DNA of 64,000 bases from an uncultured Clostridia bacterium. GTDB taxonomy: Bacteria > Bacillota > Clostridia > Peptostreptococcales > Anaerovoracaceae. Positions 1 through 8,582 of this stretch are shown here, piece after piece. The notes beneath the pieces are model-generated. The model searched no databases. It saw only the letters and a list, made by a program, of their open reading frames with translations, and was not told where the DNA came from. The stretch is from assembly GCA_934281605.1 (NCBI GenBank), contig CAKQXD010000010.1, forward strand, positions 1 through 64,000, given 5' to 3'. A program made the position numbers and the translations under genes. Position 1 is the stretch's first letter. The number at the start of each line of letters is the position of its first letter.

Positions 1-1302
1 GGAACATCCAAGACTCCGTTAGAAGCCCAAAACGATAACGGCCTCAGTGACAACGACGTTCTGTGGGGGTATAATGGGGAGGAATACATAGAAGAAGTAG
101 GCCTGCAGTACCTGCGCCAGCGTCACTATAGCCCTGAAACAGGAACATTTACCAGTCAGGACACCAACGAAGGCGACCTGACAAACCCACTGAGTCAGAA
201 CCGCTATATCTACGCCGAAAACGACCCAGTAAACGGCAACGACCCGGGAGGCGATAAGAAGAAATCCAAGAAGAGCAGCACGAAGAAGACGAGCAAAAAA
301 TCCTCGAAATCATCGAGCAAGTCTTCGAAGAAAACAAGTAAAAAGACAAATAAGAAGACGACCAGTAAGAAGAGTCCGAGTAAGAAAAAGACAACTTTAA
401 AGTGGAATGGGAAAAAGGCTTGGAAGAATCTTAAGTCGTATATGAAAGGACGCTGGAAAAGTACCAAGAAGGGCATAAAAAAGGCTTATACTGTAATAAG
501 AGATAAAGCAACTGCATTAAAGAAGTCGGTAACCTGCAAGAAGAAAAATCCTAAAACGACCCATAATATGATATTGACTAGCCAATATTATGGATATATT
601 CAAGGAAATAGCAAGGTTGGCAAGACAAAATTCACAAACCAGAAGCAGACGAAAGATATACGAAATGCGAAAAACAGGTTGTATAAGTGGGCAAGCACTA
701 TTAAAACTGGTGTAGAGCCAAATGCTTCGATGAAAATGCAAATGAGGCAAAATTATTCAGCTTATTTGCAAAACAATAGCAAGTATAAATCATATAAAAG
801 CTATGAAGATGTTATTCGTAATAAGACTTTGAAAGATGATTTAACTATACTTGAATCACAACTGAATATTGCATCTGTTCTTTTGGGTGAGAAAGCAAGT
901 ACGGTAGCAAGTAAAAAGCTTGCTAAGGGGAGATTATTCAAAAAATCTAATGCTAGTAGTGTAAGCAAAAGTGCGGATCGGGCAAAGGGCTGGAAAGTCG
1001 GGGATCCGATAAATAATTTAACTAGTGCGGGTAAAGAGCCTGCGTGGAGTACTGTCAAGGCTAGGTATTGGAAAAATGAAGCTCATTATAATTCTAAATT
1101 ATATTCTGAAGCTAATTTAAAATATATGAAGGGAGGAAATGCACCGCATTATAGTAAAAGTATAGATGTATCTAAAGAATTACATCACATAAATGGGAGA
1201 AAAATTAAAGATCCGCATAACAAAAATAATTTATTGCAAGTTTGGCCTTGGGAGCATGCAGATATAGATCCATATAGGCATTATAATGGGCCAAGACCAT
1301 AA
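1..1302 (+). CDS. Rhs core C-terminus with HNH-type nuclease toxin tip (cassette 1, 5' truncated by window)
   Basis: The frame is open from base 1, so only the last 433 residues of the protein are visible. Residues 1-80 carry the Rhs-associated core end (LQYLRQRHYSPETG, then the DP-x-G type end NDPVNGNDPGG). A polylysine/serine/threonine linker follows (about residues 82-135), then a pre-toxin segment (about 225-300) that is also present in cassette 2. The AT-rich tip ends in LHHINGR, an NKNNLLQVW stretch and DPYRHY (nt 1177-1300), which fits the HNH/Endonuclease VII toxin superfamily. From the family, the tip would be a DNase released on contact into a neighbouring cell. The partner gene starts 9 bp downstream. 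The exact nuclease subfamily is inferred. Confidence 0.8.
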   Translation, partial: GTSKTPLEAQNDNGLSDNDVLWGYNGEEYIEEVGLQYLRQRHYSPETGTFTSQDTNEGDLTNPLSQNRYIYAENDPVNGNDPGGDKKKSKKSSTKKTSKKSSKSSSKSSKKTSKKTNKKTTSKKSPSKKKTTLKWNGKKAWKNLKSYMKGRWKSTKKGIKKAYTVIRDKATALKKSVTCKKKNPKTTHNMILTSQYYGYIQGNSKVGKTKFTNQKQTKDIRNAKNRLYKWASTIKTGVEPNASMKMQMRQNYSAYLQNNSKYKSYKSYEDVIRNKTLKDDLTILESQLNIASVLLGEKASTVASKKLAKGRLFKKSNASSVSKSADRAKGWKVGDPINNLTSAGKEPAWSTVKARYWKNEAHYNSKLYSEANLKYMKGGNAPHYSKSIDVSKELHHINGRKIKDPHNKNNLLQVWPWEHADIDPYRHYNGPRP

Positions 1303-1311
1303 GGAGGATGT

Positions 1312-1767
1312 ATGAGCTACACATTTGGAAAAGATCGAATTTATAATGAAGTATTTGAAGAAATGGGATATGATAATATAGTAAAATGGGATGTATTTGA
1401 GATAAAACAGACACAAGAGTTAATGCTAGAATTTCTAAATTCTAAATCAGAATATCAGCAAGGTGTTAGAATAGCGGTTGATTATGGTGATGGGTATGTT
1501 GAAGTGAATGGCATAAAAGCTAAAGGAATGCAACTATGGGAAAATACATGCCCTCAAAATTTAAAAATCAAATGTTTTTCGCCAGAAGGCAGATTAAGTG
1601 TATATAATATTTTTGATTTAGGTTCAGAACAAGGCGGTATTCGATCTCAGGTGGATTCTAGTGGAATGATTGTTAAGGTGGAGGGAGAAACTAGAACGTA
1701 TTTTTGTAATGATGCTGGATTTGAGACTGATTTTGATAAGTTGGTATTTGCAATTCGTCTATTATAG
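1312..1767 (+). CDS. candidate immunity protein for the HNH toxin
   Basis: This gene encodes a 151-residue acidic, soluble-looking protein with no signal peptide or membrane segment. The ATG at 1312 has a strong AAGGAGG site eight bases upstream that overlaps the toxin stop codon, so translation is coupled. I recognise no family. Its place directly behind a toxin tip, its small size and its AT-rich composition, unlike the Rhs core, are the usual marks of an Rhs immunity gene. The function is inferred from position only. Confidence 0.65.
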   Translation: MSYTFGKDRIYNEVFEEMGYDNIVKWDVFEIKQTQELMLEFLNSKSEYQQGVRIAVDYGDGYVEVNGIKAKGMQLWENTCPQNLKIKCFSPEGRLSVYNIFDLGSEQGGIRSQVDSSGMIVKVEGETRTYFCNDAGFETDFDKLVFAIRLL

Positions 1768-1805
1768 ATAATATGTGCGAGCATATAAATTTTATGAAGA
1801 TAAAA

Positions 1806-2034
1806 TCTAAACCAAAATAAAGATCACTCGCAGGGCAGAACAGACCGCCTTGATCGGAGCAGAGCAGATTTCGGCGAAGCGAGCCACGAAATCAGATGGT
1901 GTCCTATGATGTTTGAGCGCCGGAGGCGTGAGTTTCATAGGACACCCTGATTTTTGCGAGCAAGCCGACAAATCTGCCTGCGACGATCACCAGCGGTCTG
2001 ACCCGATCTGCGAGTGATTTCATATTGATTTAGA
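1806..2034. repeat. 229-bp nested palindromic element, copy 1
   Basis: This element lies between the immunity gene and the next Rhs core fragment. The ends are imperfect inverted repeats of about 27 bp (ATCACTCGCAG at 1823-1833, CTGCGAGTGAT at 2008-2018, both extended outwards). Inside them, further arms pair in strict nested order: CAGACCGC with GCGGTCTG, GCAGATTT with AAATCTGC, and GGTGTCCTATGA (1898-1909) with TCATAGGACACC (1935-1946). The whole unit can fold into one long hairpin as single-stranded DNA or RNA. The right arm also supplies the in-frame TGA (2015-2017) ahead of cassette 2. No recombinase gene is present in the window. Confidence 0.85.
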
Positions 2035-4435
2035 ATGTGAGATACATAGTAAGCAGCAGATCAGCCGTCCCCCGTCAGGAGGTCTCGGTCAAGTCGATCA
2101 AAGCCGACATTCCGATAGGGACGCTCCCATCACCGTAACCTACAATAAAGACAATCAGGTAATCGCGGAGAAAAACTCCAAGACCGGAGACAAAATAAAG
2201 TATGTCTATGACGATAACGGAAACCTGATCGAAAAGAAAACGAAAGGCAAATCCACCGTCTACAGTTATGATACTGAAAATCGACTGAGAAGCGTAACAA
2301 AAGGCGGACAAATATTGCTCGCAGCGACATATGATGGGGATGGAAATAAAGTCTTCCAGATGAGCCGGAAGTATGTGGACGGAACGAAACAAAAAGGCAA
2401 GAAAAAACGAGTGAAGACTGCGACGATACAGGCAGCAGACGACGACTCCGACGGAGACGGCTCGGATGAAACAGCCGAAACGAAAAAAGCCAAAGTACCG
2501 ACTGTAAAAGAAAACTTCGACCCAGATATCTTCTGGTACGGCGGAACCCAAGGCGTCATGAAAATTACTGCAGGAAACTGTCCTGCACTTTTAACAGCCA
2601 TAGGGAAAGAGATACGCGACCTCTGGCACGGGTTTAAGACATTCGTGACGGGGGATTATACCCAGATCGACATGGGCGGAACCTCCGCGAAGAACGCCGA
2701 CGGGGACAGCCCTGACGCAGACGGCGATAAACTGGCTGCGAATAAGATGGCTACGATCGTAGTACCCGGAACAGAAAGAGCTACCCTCGTGACCTGGGAC
2801 ATCACCAATTACCTGAACGACACCAACTTCAACGAAAACGCACAGGTAATGTACCAGTATGACCAGGACGGCAAAGAAAAAGCAAGCTATACCTACGGAG
2901 AAGCAGATCAGAGAATCAGCGGCGATCTGACTAAAGAAGCAGTTAAGTATACGGAACAGAAGGCCGGAGACTACTCATATCTTTATGATGGACAAGGTAA
3001 TGTAGCAGAAACCGTTCTTAATGGATCTGTAGCCGAATCCTATAGCTACGATCCATTTGGAGAAATGACCGCCGAAGGAAAAGAAGGAACATCCAAGACT
3101 CCGTTAGAAGCCCAAAACGATAACGGCCTCAGTGACAACGACGTTCTGTGGGGGTATAATGGAGAGGAATACATAGAAGAAGTGGGCCTGCAGTACCTGC
3201 GCCAGCGTCACTATAGCCCTGAAACAGGAAGATTTACCAGTCAGGATACCAACGAAGGTGATCTGACCAACCCACTTAGCCAGAACCGCTATATCTACGC
3301 CGAAAACGACCCAGTAAACGGCAACGACCCGGGAGGCGATAAGAAAAAAGCCAAGAAGACAAGTACGAAGAAGACGAACAAAAAATCCGCGAAGTCGTCA
3401 AGCAAGTCTTCGAAGAAAACAAGTAAAAAGACAAATAAGAAGACGACCAGTAAGAAGAGTCCAAGTAAGAAAAAAGCTTCAAGCAAGAAATCTTCGTCGA
3501 AGAAATCCGGAAGCAAATGGAACAAATTCAAATCCTATGTGAAAGGACGATATACTGCGACAAAGAAAGGAGTCAAGAAAGGCTATCGCGTATTAAAGGA
3601 TAAGGCAACGGCACTGAAGAAGTCAGTTACCTGCAAGGCAAAACAAGCCAAAAGTTTTGCAAAAAAGCAGATCCAGAATGCTAAGACGCAAATAAGTAAA
3701 GCGAAGCATACTCTGAAAACAAAGGCGACCAATGCTATTACTTATGTTAAAAATAACCCGGGGAAAATAGCGAAATCAGCTCTAAAGGGCATGGGAAAAG
3801 CATTGTCCGGTATTCCGGGTGTGAAACAGATCAGTATGGCACTTGGAGCCACAAAAGCAATGCAGGGACTTAAGGAAAAACTTTATGCCTGGGCAGATAA
3901 AATAAAGACTGGATTTGCGCCAAGCACATCCATGAAAATGCAGATGGAGCAAAATTATACTGCTTATTTACAGAATAACAGCAGTTATAAATCATCAAAA
4001 GAATATCAGGATGCCTTTAAGAATAAGACATTGCGGGATGATTTAGAAATTGCTGAATCGCAGATAAACGTAGTAATGGCTCTATTAGGTGAGGGTATCA
4101 CAGCAAGTAAGGGTGCTACCTCAATAAAGAAAAGCTCCAATTTAAAACAGCTAGAAAAGATGTTGAGAGAAGGGGTGAAAACTTCTGATAATAGAAATAT
4201 TATTTATCAAATTGATGATAAGACAAAGCTAATATATAGAATGGATGTAGGTAAATATGCGCATAGTATGAAAAAATATGGATATAATGATCCAATTAAC
4301 CATATAAATCTTGAAATACAAGCAAAAGGAGCGAGTGGAAGTTATAAGCCTAAATGGGATTATCATATTATTTTAGATAAAAATGGAAAAGTGAAGGACG
4401 CTTTTGCTACTGGAGTGTGGGAGAAAAAAAGATAA
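2018..4435 (+). CDS. displaced Rhs core-toxin cassette 2, tip of unknown family
   Basis: The frame opens after the TGA in the palindromic element. It has no ATG or GTG before the YD-repeat region, and the first TTG is at 2315, so it looks like a silent module rather than a full gene. It encodes YD-repeat sequence (VYDDNGNLIE, YDGDGNK), the Rhs core end at about nt 3130-3335, a lysine-rich linker (about nt 3340-3530) and a pre-toxin region shared with cassette 1 (KIKTG and SMKMQM near nt 3900-3950). The last 110 residues are AT-rich and include NHINLEIQ and WDYHIILDKNGK. This His/Lys-rich pattern suggests a small nuclease, but I recognise no family. The core is nearly identical to cassettes 1 and 3. 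Confidence 0.75.
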   Translation, partial: FHIDLECEIHSKQQISRPPSGGLGQVDQSRHSDRDAPITVTYNKDNQVIAEKNSKTGDKIKYVYDDNGNLIEKKTKGKSTVYSYDTENRLRSVTKGGQILLAATYDGDGNKVFQMSRKYVDGTKQKGKKKRVKTATIQAADDDSDGDGSDETAETKKAKVPTVKENFDPDIFWYGGTQGVMKITAGNCPALLTAIGKEIRDLWHGFKTFVTGDYTQIDMGGTSAKNADGDSPDADGDKLAANKMATIVVPGTERATLVTWDITNYLNDTNFNENAQVMYQYDQDGKEKASYTYGEADQRISGDLTKEAVKYTEQKAGDYSYLYDGQGNVAETVLNGSVAESYSYDPFGEMTAEGKEGTSKTPLEAQNDNGLSDNDVLWGYNGEEYIEEVGLQYLRQRHYSPETGRFTSQDTNEGDLTNPLSQNRYIYAENDPVNGNDPGGDKKKAKKTSTKKTNKKSAKSSSKSSKKTSKKTNKKTTSKKSPSKKKASSKKSSSKKSGSKWNKFKSYVKGRYTATKKGVKKGYRVLKDKATALKKSVTCKAKQAKSFAKKQIQNAKTQISKAKHTLKTKATNAITYVKNNPGKIAKSALKGMGKALSGIPGVKQISMALGATKAMQGLKEKLYAWADKIKTGFAPSTSMKMQMEQNYTAYLQNNSSYKSSKEYQDAFKNKTLRDDLEIAESQINVVMALLGEGITASKGATSIKKSSNLKQLEKMLREGVKTSDNRNIIYQIDDKTKLIYRMDVGKYAHSMKKYGYNDPINHINLEIQAKGASGSYKPKWDYHIILDKNGKVKDAFATGVWEKKR

Positions 4436-4437
4436 TT

Positions 4438-4779
4438 ATGATTTTAAATGTTTTTTATAGTGAAAAAGAAAGAAAAATACTTAAAGATTATTTAGGTTCA
4501 AATTATAGTGTGATTAAAAGTATTTCGGGTAAATGCTACGTGCTCAATGAAAATGGAAATCTTAGATATAATGATTGTTTTGCAGCTACCGATAATAGTT
4601 ATTTTGCAAATCAAGTATATTACGAGGTGACACCGAATAGAATGATTTGTTTTTATCACTTCTACTTGATGCAGGTGGAAGGAAGTGATACGTGGTTTAG
4701 AGGTCGTAAAGATGATAGTGATAATTATGAGTTTGATTGTGAGGCGGATAGTTTGGAGGAGGTTCTCGAAACCATTTAA
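4438..4779 (+). CDS. candidate immunity protein for cassette 2
   Basis: This is a 113-residue protein starting at the ATG two bases after the toxin stop. A GGGAG motif inside the end of the toxin gene serves as ribosome site. A GTG at 4417 in the same frame would lengthen it by seven residues but overlaps the toxin. The C-terminus is acidic (DDSDNYEFDCEADSLEEV). No domain is recognised. It is called immunity because of its position, size, AT-rich base use and tight coupling to the tip. Confidence 0.6.
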   Translation: MILNVFYSEKERKILKDYLGSNYSVIKSISGKCYVLNENGNLRYNDCFAATDNSYFANQVYYEVTPNRMICFYHFYLMQVEGSDTWFRGRKDDSDNYEFDCEADSLEEVLETI

Positions 4780-4839
4780 TTAAAAGGCAGATAAATAGTT
4801 GAGTACCTGTGATATGCTATGTCTCGGTATCTCACCAAA

Positions 4840-5067
4840 CTAAACCAAAATAAGAATCACTCGCAGGGCAGAAAAGACCGCCTTGATCGGAGCAGAGCAG
4901 ATTCCGGCGAAGTGAGCCACAAAATCAGATGGTGTCCTATGATGTTTGAACGCCGGAGGCGTGAGTTTCATAGGACACCCTGATTTTTGCGAGCAAGCCG
5001 ACAAATCTGCCTGCGACGATCACCAGCGGCCTGAACCGACCTGCGAGTGATTTCATATTGATTTAGA
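4840..5067. repeat. 228-bp nested palindromic element, copy 2
   Basis: This is a near-identical second copy of the element at 1806-2034, with the same nested arms and order. It again lies directly between an immunity gene and an Rhs core fragment. The right arm again provides an in-frame TGA (5048-5050), and a further in-frame TAG follows at 5087. Sequence just outside the left end (ATCTCACCAAACTAAACC) is also shared with copy 3. Confidence 0.85.
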
Positions 5068-5191
5068 CTGTGAGATACATAGTAAGTAGCAGATCGGCCG
5101 TCCCCCGTCAGGAGGCCTCAGTCAAGTCGATCAAAGCCGACATTCCGGCAGGGACGCTCCCATCACCGTAACCTACAACAAAGACAACCAG

Positions 5192-7519
5192 GTGATCTCC
5201 GAGAAAAACTCAAAAACAGGCGATAAAATAAAGTACGTCTACGACGACAACGGAAACCTGATCGAAAAAAAGACAAAAGGAAAATCCACCGTCTACAGTT
5301 ACGATACCGAAAACCGACTTCGAAGCGTCACCAAAGGAGGCCAGATCCTCCTCGCCGCAACCTACGACGGAGACGGAAACAAGGTGTTCCAGATGAGCAG
5401 AAAGTATGTCGACGGGACAAAACAGACCTCAAAGAAAAAGAAGGTAAAAACTGCAACGATACAAGAAGCAGACGACGACTCCGACGGGGACGGCTCAGAT
5501 GAAAACGCCAAAACGAAAAAAGCAAAAGTCCCGACTGTAAAAGAAAACTTCGACCCAGATATCTTCTGGTACGGCGGAACACAAGGCGTCATGAAACTCA
5601 CCGCAGGCCAGTGCCCGGCACTCCTGACTGCTATAGGGAAAGAAATTCGCGACCTCTGGCACGGCTTTAAGACCTTCGTGACAGGGGACTATACTGAAAT
5701 TAACATGGGGCAGAATGTCGGTAAGACAGCCGAGGAGAAAAACGGAGATACATTAACTGCCAATGAAATGGCAACGATCGTAGTGCCCGGAACCGAACGC
5801 GCAACTCTTGTGACCTGGGACATCACCAACTACCTGAACGACACCAACTTCAACGAAAACGCACAGGTAATGTACCAGTATGACCAGGACGGCAAAGAAA
5901 AAGCAAGCTATACCTACGGAGAAGCAGATCAGAGAATCAGCGGCGATCTGACTAAAGAAGCAGTTAAGTATACGGAACAGAAGGCCGGAGACTACTCATA
6001 TCTTTATGATGGACAAGGTAATGTAGCAGAAACCGTTCTTAATGGATCTGTAGCAGAATCCTATAACTACGATCCATTCGGAGAAATGACCGCCGAAGGA
6101 AAAGAAGGAACTTCCAAGACCCCGTTAGAAGCCCAAAACGACAACGGCCTCAGTGACAATGACGTTCTGTGGGGGTATAATGGAGAGGAATACATAGAAG
6201 AAGTGGACCTGCAGTACCTGCGCCAGCGCCACTACAGCCCTGAAACAGGAACCTTCACCAGTCAGGATACCAACGAAGGCGATCTGACGAATCCACTCAG
6301 CCAGAACCGCTATATCTACGCCGAAAACGACCCAGTAAACGGCAACGACCCGGGAGGCGACAAGAAAAAAGCTAAGAAGACAAGCACGAAGAAGACGAAC
6401 AAGAAAACAACGAAGTCTTCAAGTAAGTCTTCGAAGAAAACAAGTAAAAAGACAAACAAGAAGACGACCAGCAAGAAGAGTCCAAGTAAGAAAAAAGCTA
6501 CTTCAAAGAAGTCATCCAGTAAGAAAACTTCTAAAAAGAAGAAATCTGGAAGTCTTTGGAGCAGGCTGAAATCGAAGGCAAAGAAATACGCTAAAAAAGG
6601 ATGGCAAGGCTTAAAGGATAAAGCTTCGGCACTGAAAAAGTCTGTAACTTGCAAGAAGAAAAAATCTAACTTGAGCAACGAGCTGCTGCTTACGAATCAA
6701 TACAATGGGTATGTCAAGAATAACAGCAAGTCATCCAAGAATAAGTTTTTGAAGCAGAAGCATAACTCTACTTATTTCTCGAAAAAAGCCAAAAAGCTGT
6801 GGAACAATGCATCAAAACGTGCGGATAAAGCTTGGAATAAAGGTGGCGTTTATAACTGGACAAATTACTTAAGCCTGGGTCTTGTTGGTAGTGGAAAAAA
6901 TTTAATAAATTATAATGCATCAAACTGGAAAAAAGTAAAGAAAAAGTCAAGCCTATATAATATCGGAAATTATTTAACTATGGGAACTTTCGATATGGCT
7001 AAAACGTATTTTACCTCAGAGCCGGGCAGTGAAGAATGGTTCGATTCCTATTTTGGCATCGGTGCGATGGTAGTGGGAGGAAAAATTGTTAAAAGCAGTA
7101 GTCTTAAAGCATCAAGTAATGTTGCAAAAAGTGCTTCAAAAGCATCGACCATATCTTCCAAGAGTGGATTGAAAACAAAAAACATAGATAATATTACTTA
7201 TACAAGGGTTGGGCGATGGATGTCACAAAATGAATATGAGAAAATGCTATCGACAGGACAAATGCAAAGTTCAAAGGGCAACATGACACATGTTGCAAAT
7301 CCGGCCAATCGAAATGCATATGAAAAACAAGCTCCAAAGGGATCGCTTTATGTAGAGTTCGATGTGCCTAGTAATAGAATCTCTCCAGGAGGTGCTGAAG
7401 GATGGGGCATTATTGCAGGACCGGGATCGATTAAAGATAGATTTAATCAAAAGAAGGGATTACCAGCAATAAAAGAAATGCCATATGTTAAAAATATAAA
7501 AATTGAGGGGAAAAAATAA
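5192..7519 (+). CDS. displaced Rhs core-toxin cassette 3, ADP-ribosyltransferase-like tip
   Basis: The frame is open from 5090, but the first usual start is a GTG at 5192 without a ribosome site, so expression is doubtful. It carries YD repeats, the Rhs core end (near nt 6150-6355), a lysine-rich linker (near nt 6360-6560) and a pre-toxin segment different from cassettes 1 and 2 (NYLTMGTFDMAKTYF, EEWFDSYFGIG). The tip has YTRVGRWMSQNEYEKM, LYVEFDVPSNRIS and GWGIIAGPGS. These resemble the TreTu-type toxin domains annotated in Rhs proteins, which belong to the ADP-ribosyltransferase toxins. The family assignment rests on motif memory and needs a profile search. Base composition drops to AT-rich after the linker. 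Confidence 0.72.
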   Translation: MISEKNSKTGDKIKYVYDDNGNLIEKKTKGKSTVYSYDTENRLRSVTKGGQILLAATYDGDGNKVFQMSRKYVDGTKQTSKKKKVKTATIQEADDDSDGDGSDENAKTKKAKVPTVKENFDPDIFWYGGTQGVMKLTAGQCPALLTAIGKEIRDLWHGFKTFVTGDYTEINMGQNVGKTAEEKNGDTLTANEMATIVVPGTERATLVTWDITNYLNDTNFNENAQVMYQYDQDGKEKASYTYGEADQRISGDLTKEAVKYTEQKAGDYSYLYDGQGNVAETVLNGSVAESYNYDPFGEMTAEGKEGTSKTPLEAQNDNGLSDNDVLWGYNGEEYIEEVDLQYLRQRHYSPETGTFTSQDTNEGDLTNPLSQNRYIYAENDPVNGNDPGGDKKKAKKTSTKKTNKKTTKSSSKSSKKTSKKTNKKTTSKKSPSKKKATSKKSSSKKTSKKKKSGSLWSRLKSKAKKYAKKGWQGLKDKASALKKSVTCKKKKSNLSNELLLTNQYNGYVKNNSKSSKNKFLKQKHNSTYFSKKAKKLWNNASKRADKAWNKGGVYNWTNYLSLGLVGSGKNLINYNASNWKKVKKKSSLYNIGNYLTMGTFDMAKTYFTSEPGSEEWFDSYFGIGAMVVGGKIVKSSSLKASSNVAKSASKASTISSKSGLKTKNIDNITYTRVGRWMSQNEYEKMLSTGQMQSSKGNMTHVANPANRNAYEKQAPKGSLYVEFDVPSNRISPGGAEGWGIIAGPGSIKDRFNQKKGLPAIKEMPYVKNIKIEGKK

Positions 7520-7520
7520 T

Positions 7521-8090
7521 ATGTGTACATATTTAGAAATTCAAGATGAAGTGTATCGTTGGGTCGTGAAAAACGCTGAGAATTTTATAAAGAATGATGA
7601 TGAAATCGTATGTACTTCACATACTGAAGATGAGTTAATTGTCGATTTTACATTTACACATTGTTTAGGTCAATTGATCGTTGTCGATCCTTATTTTGCA
7701 CCGTATCGTTATGTATATTATGAAGCTATGACAATGGACTCCAACATATCAGTTGAATTGGATTCGCCGGAAGTTATATATTGCTTTTTTGATACGCCAA
7801 TTTTTTCAAAGGGTGATGTTTTACGGGGGCTGGAAAAAGCTGTTAAATATTCGGCAAATTATTTACCGAACTATTTATATGAAACATATTACAATAAAAT
7901 TGGGAAAATCAATTTATGTAATGAAGATATTCATATGGTTGTACATCCTAGTTATATTGATAAAATAATAAAAATGGATTTGAGTAGTGTATATAAATGT
8001 ATAGGAGTAGAAGCACAGTATTTAATCTTGGAGAGTGCAGAGGCTTCATTAAAAATTGAAGCGTCATGTTTTGAGATTTTAGATGTATAA
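7521..8090 (+). CDS. candidate immunity protein for cassette 3
   Basis: This gene encodes a 189-residue soluble-looking protein whose ATG at 7521 lies two bases after the toxin stop, with a GAGGGG ribosome site in the end of the toxin gene. No domain is recognised. It is AT-rich like the toxin tip and unlike the downstream chromosome. It is the last gene of the island. Its role as the antidote to the ART-like tip is inferred from its position alone. Confidence 0.6.
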   Translation: MCTYLEIQDEVYRWVVKNAENFIKNDDEIVCTSHTEDELIVDFTFTHCLGQLIVVDPYFAPYRYVYYEAMTMDSNISVELDSPEVIYCFFDTPIFSKGDVLRGLEKAVKYSANYLPNYLYETYYNKIGKINLCNEDIHMVVHPSYIDKIIKMDLSSVYKCIGVEAQYLILESAEASLKIEASCFEILDV

Positions 8091-8139
8091 TAGTACAATT
8101 TATTATGGCAGATTTCTGATGCTTTTGTATCTCACCAAA

Positions 8140-8207
8140 CTAAACCAAAATCAAAATCACTCGCAGGGCAGAAAAGATCACCAGCGGTCTGAGCTGCCCT
8201 GCGAGTG
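8140..8207. repeat. 68-bp compact version of the palindromic element, copy 3
   Basis: The left part matches copies 1 and 2, but about 140 bp of the middle is absent. What remains is a perfect 14-bp stem, CACTCGCAGGGCAG with CTGCCCTGCGAGTG, around a loop that keeps GATCACCAGCGGTCT. The inner stem bases differ from copies 1 and 2 yet still pair, which points to selection on the hairpin. Confidence 0.8.
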
Positions 8208-8582
8208 TTTCCTATTACAGGGTTTCCATCCGGGCATTCAAACACGACATTCAAATACACAAAAAGTACTAAATTTCCCTTTTCAAATCCACCTCCCTGT
8301 GCTATCATAAAACCCGGATGGATGGTATTCAGTTAGCCTATGGGACAGGCAGATCCCGGCGGCAGAAACTATACCGGAGAATAGAAAAACATATTCATTT
8401 TCCTATCCGGCCGAAAACAAGGCCGGCGCTTTTATCCGAGAAGGAACGAGACGGAAGGATATCGCTTCACTGAAAAGCACGCTCCCGGAGCAGCCTCAGC
8501 AGCCGTGCGACAAGCACCTGCACAGCACGCGGCGCATAACAGTCCGCACTACCGGGAAGACTTTACAGAGGAGGGATGCAAA
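8208..8582 (+). other. leader region of the pantothenate operon
   Basis: No gene is seen here. There is a 9-bp inverted pair, CCATCCGGG (8226-8234) with CCCGGATGG (8313-8321), and a hairpin CCGGCC (8407-8412) with GGCCGG (8421-8426) followed by CGCTTTTAT. The second hairpin resembles a weak terminator or attenuator. A possible promoter is TTTCAA, 16 bp, TATCAT near 8280-8307. I could not match the leader to a known riboswitch. Confidence 0.4.

Noticed and set aside
1806..2034. Palindromic element as an ordinary insertion sequence or MITE
   Set aside because: There is no target-site duplication or transposase, and the copies occur only at cassette borders. The option stays open until the genome is searched.
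8340..8470. Riboswitch in the leader of the pantothenate operon
   Set aside because: Several small stems are present, but I could match none of the known aptamer cores, including the pan motif, with confidence.
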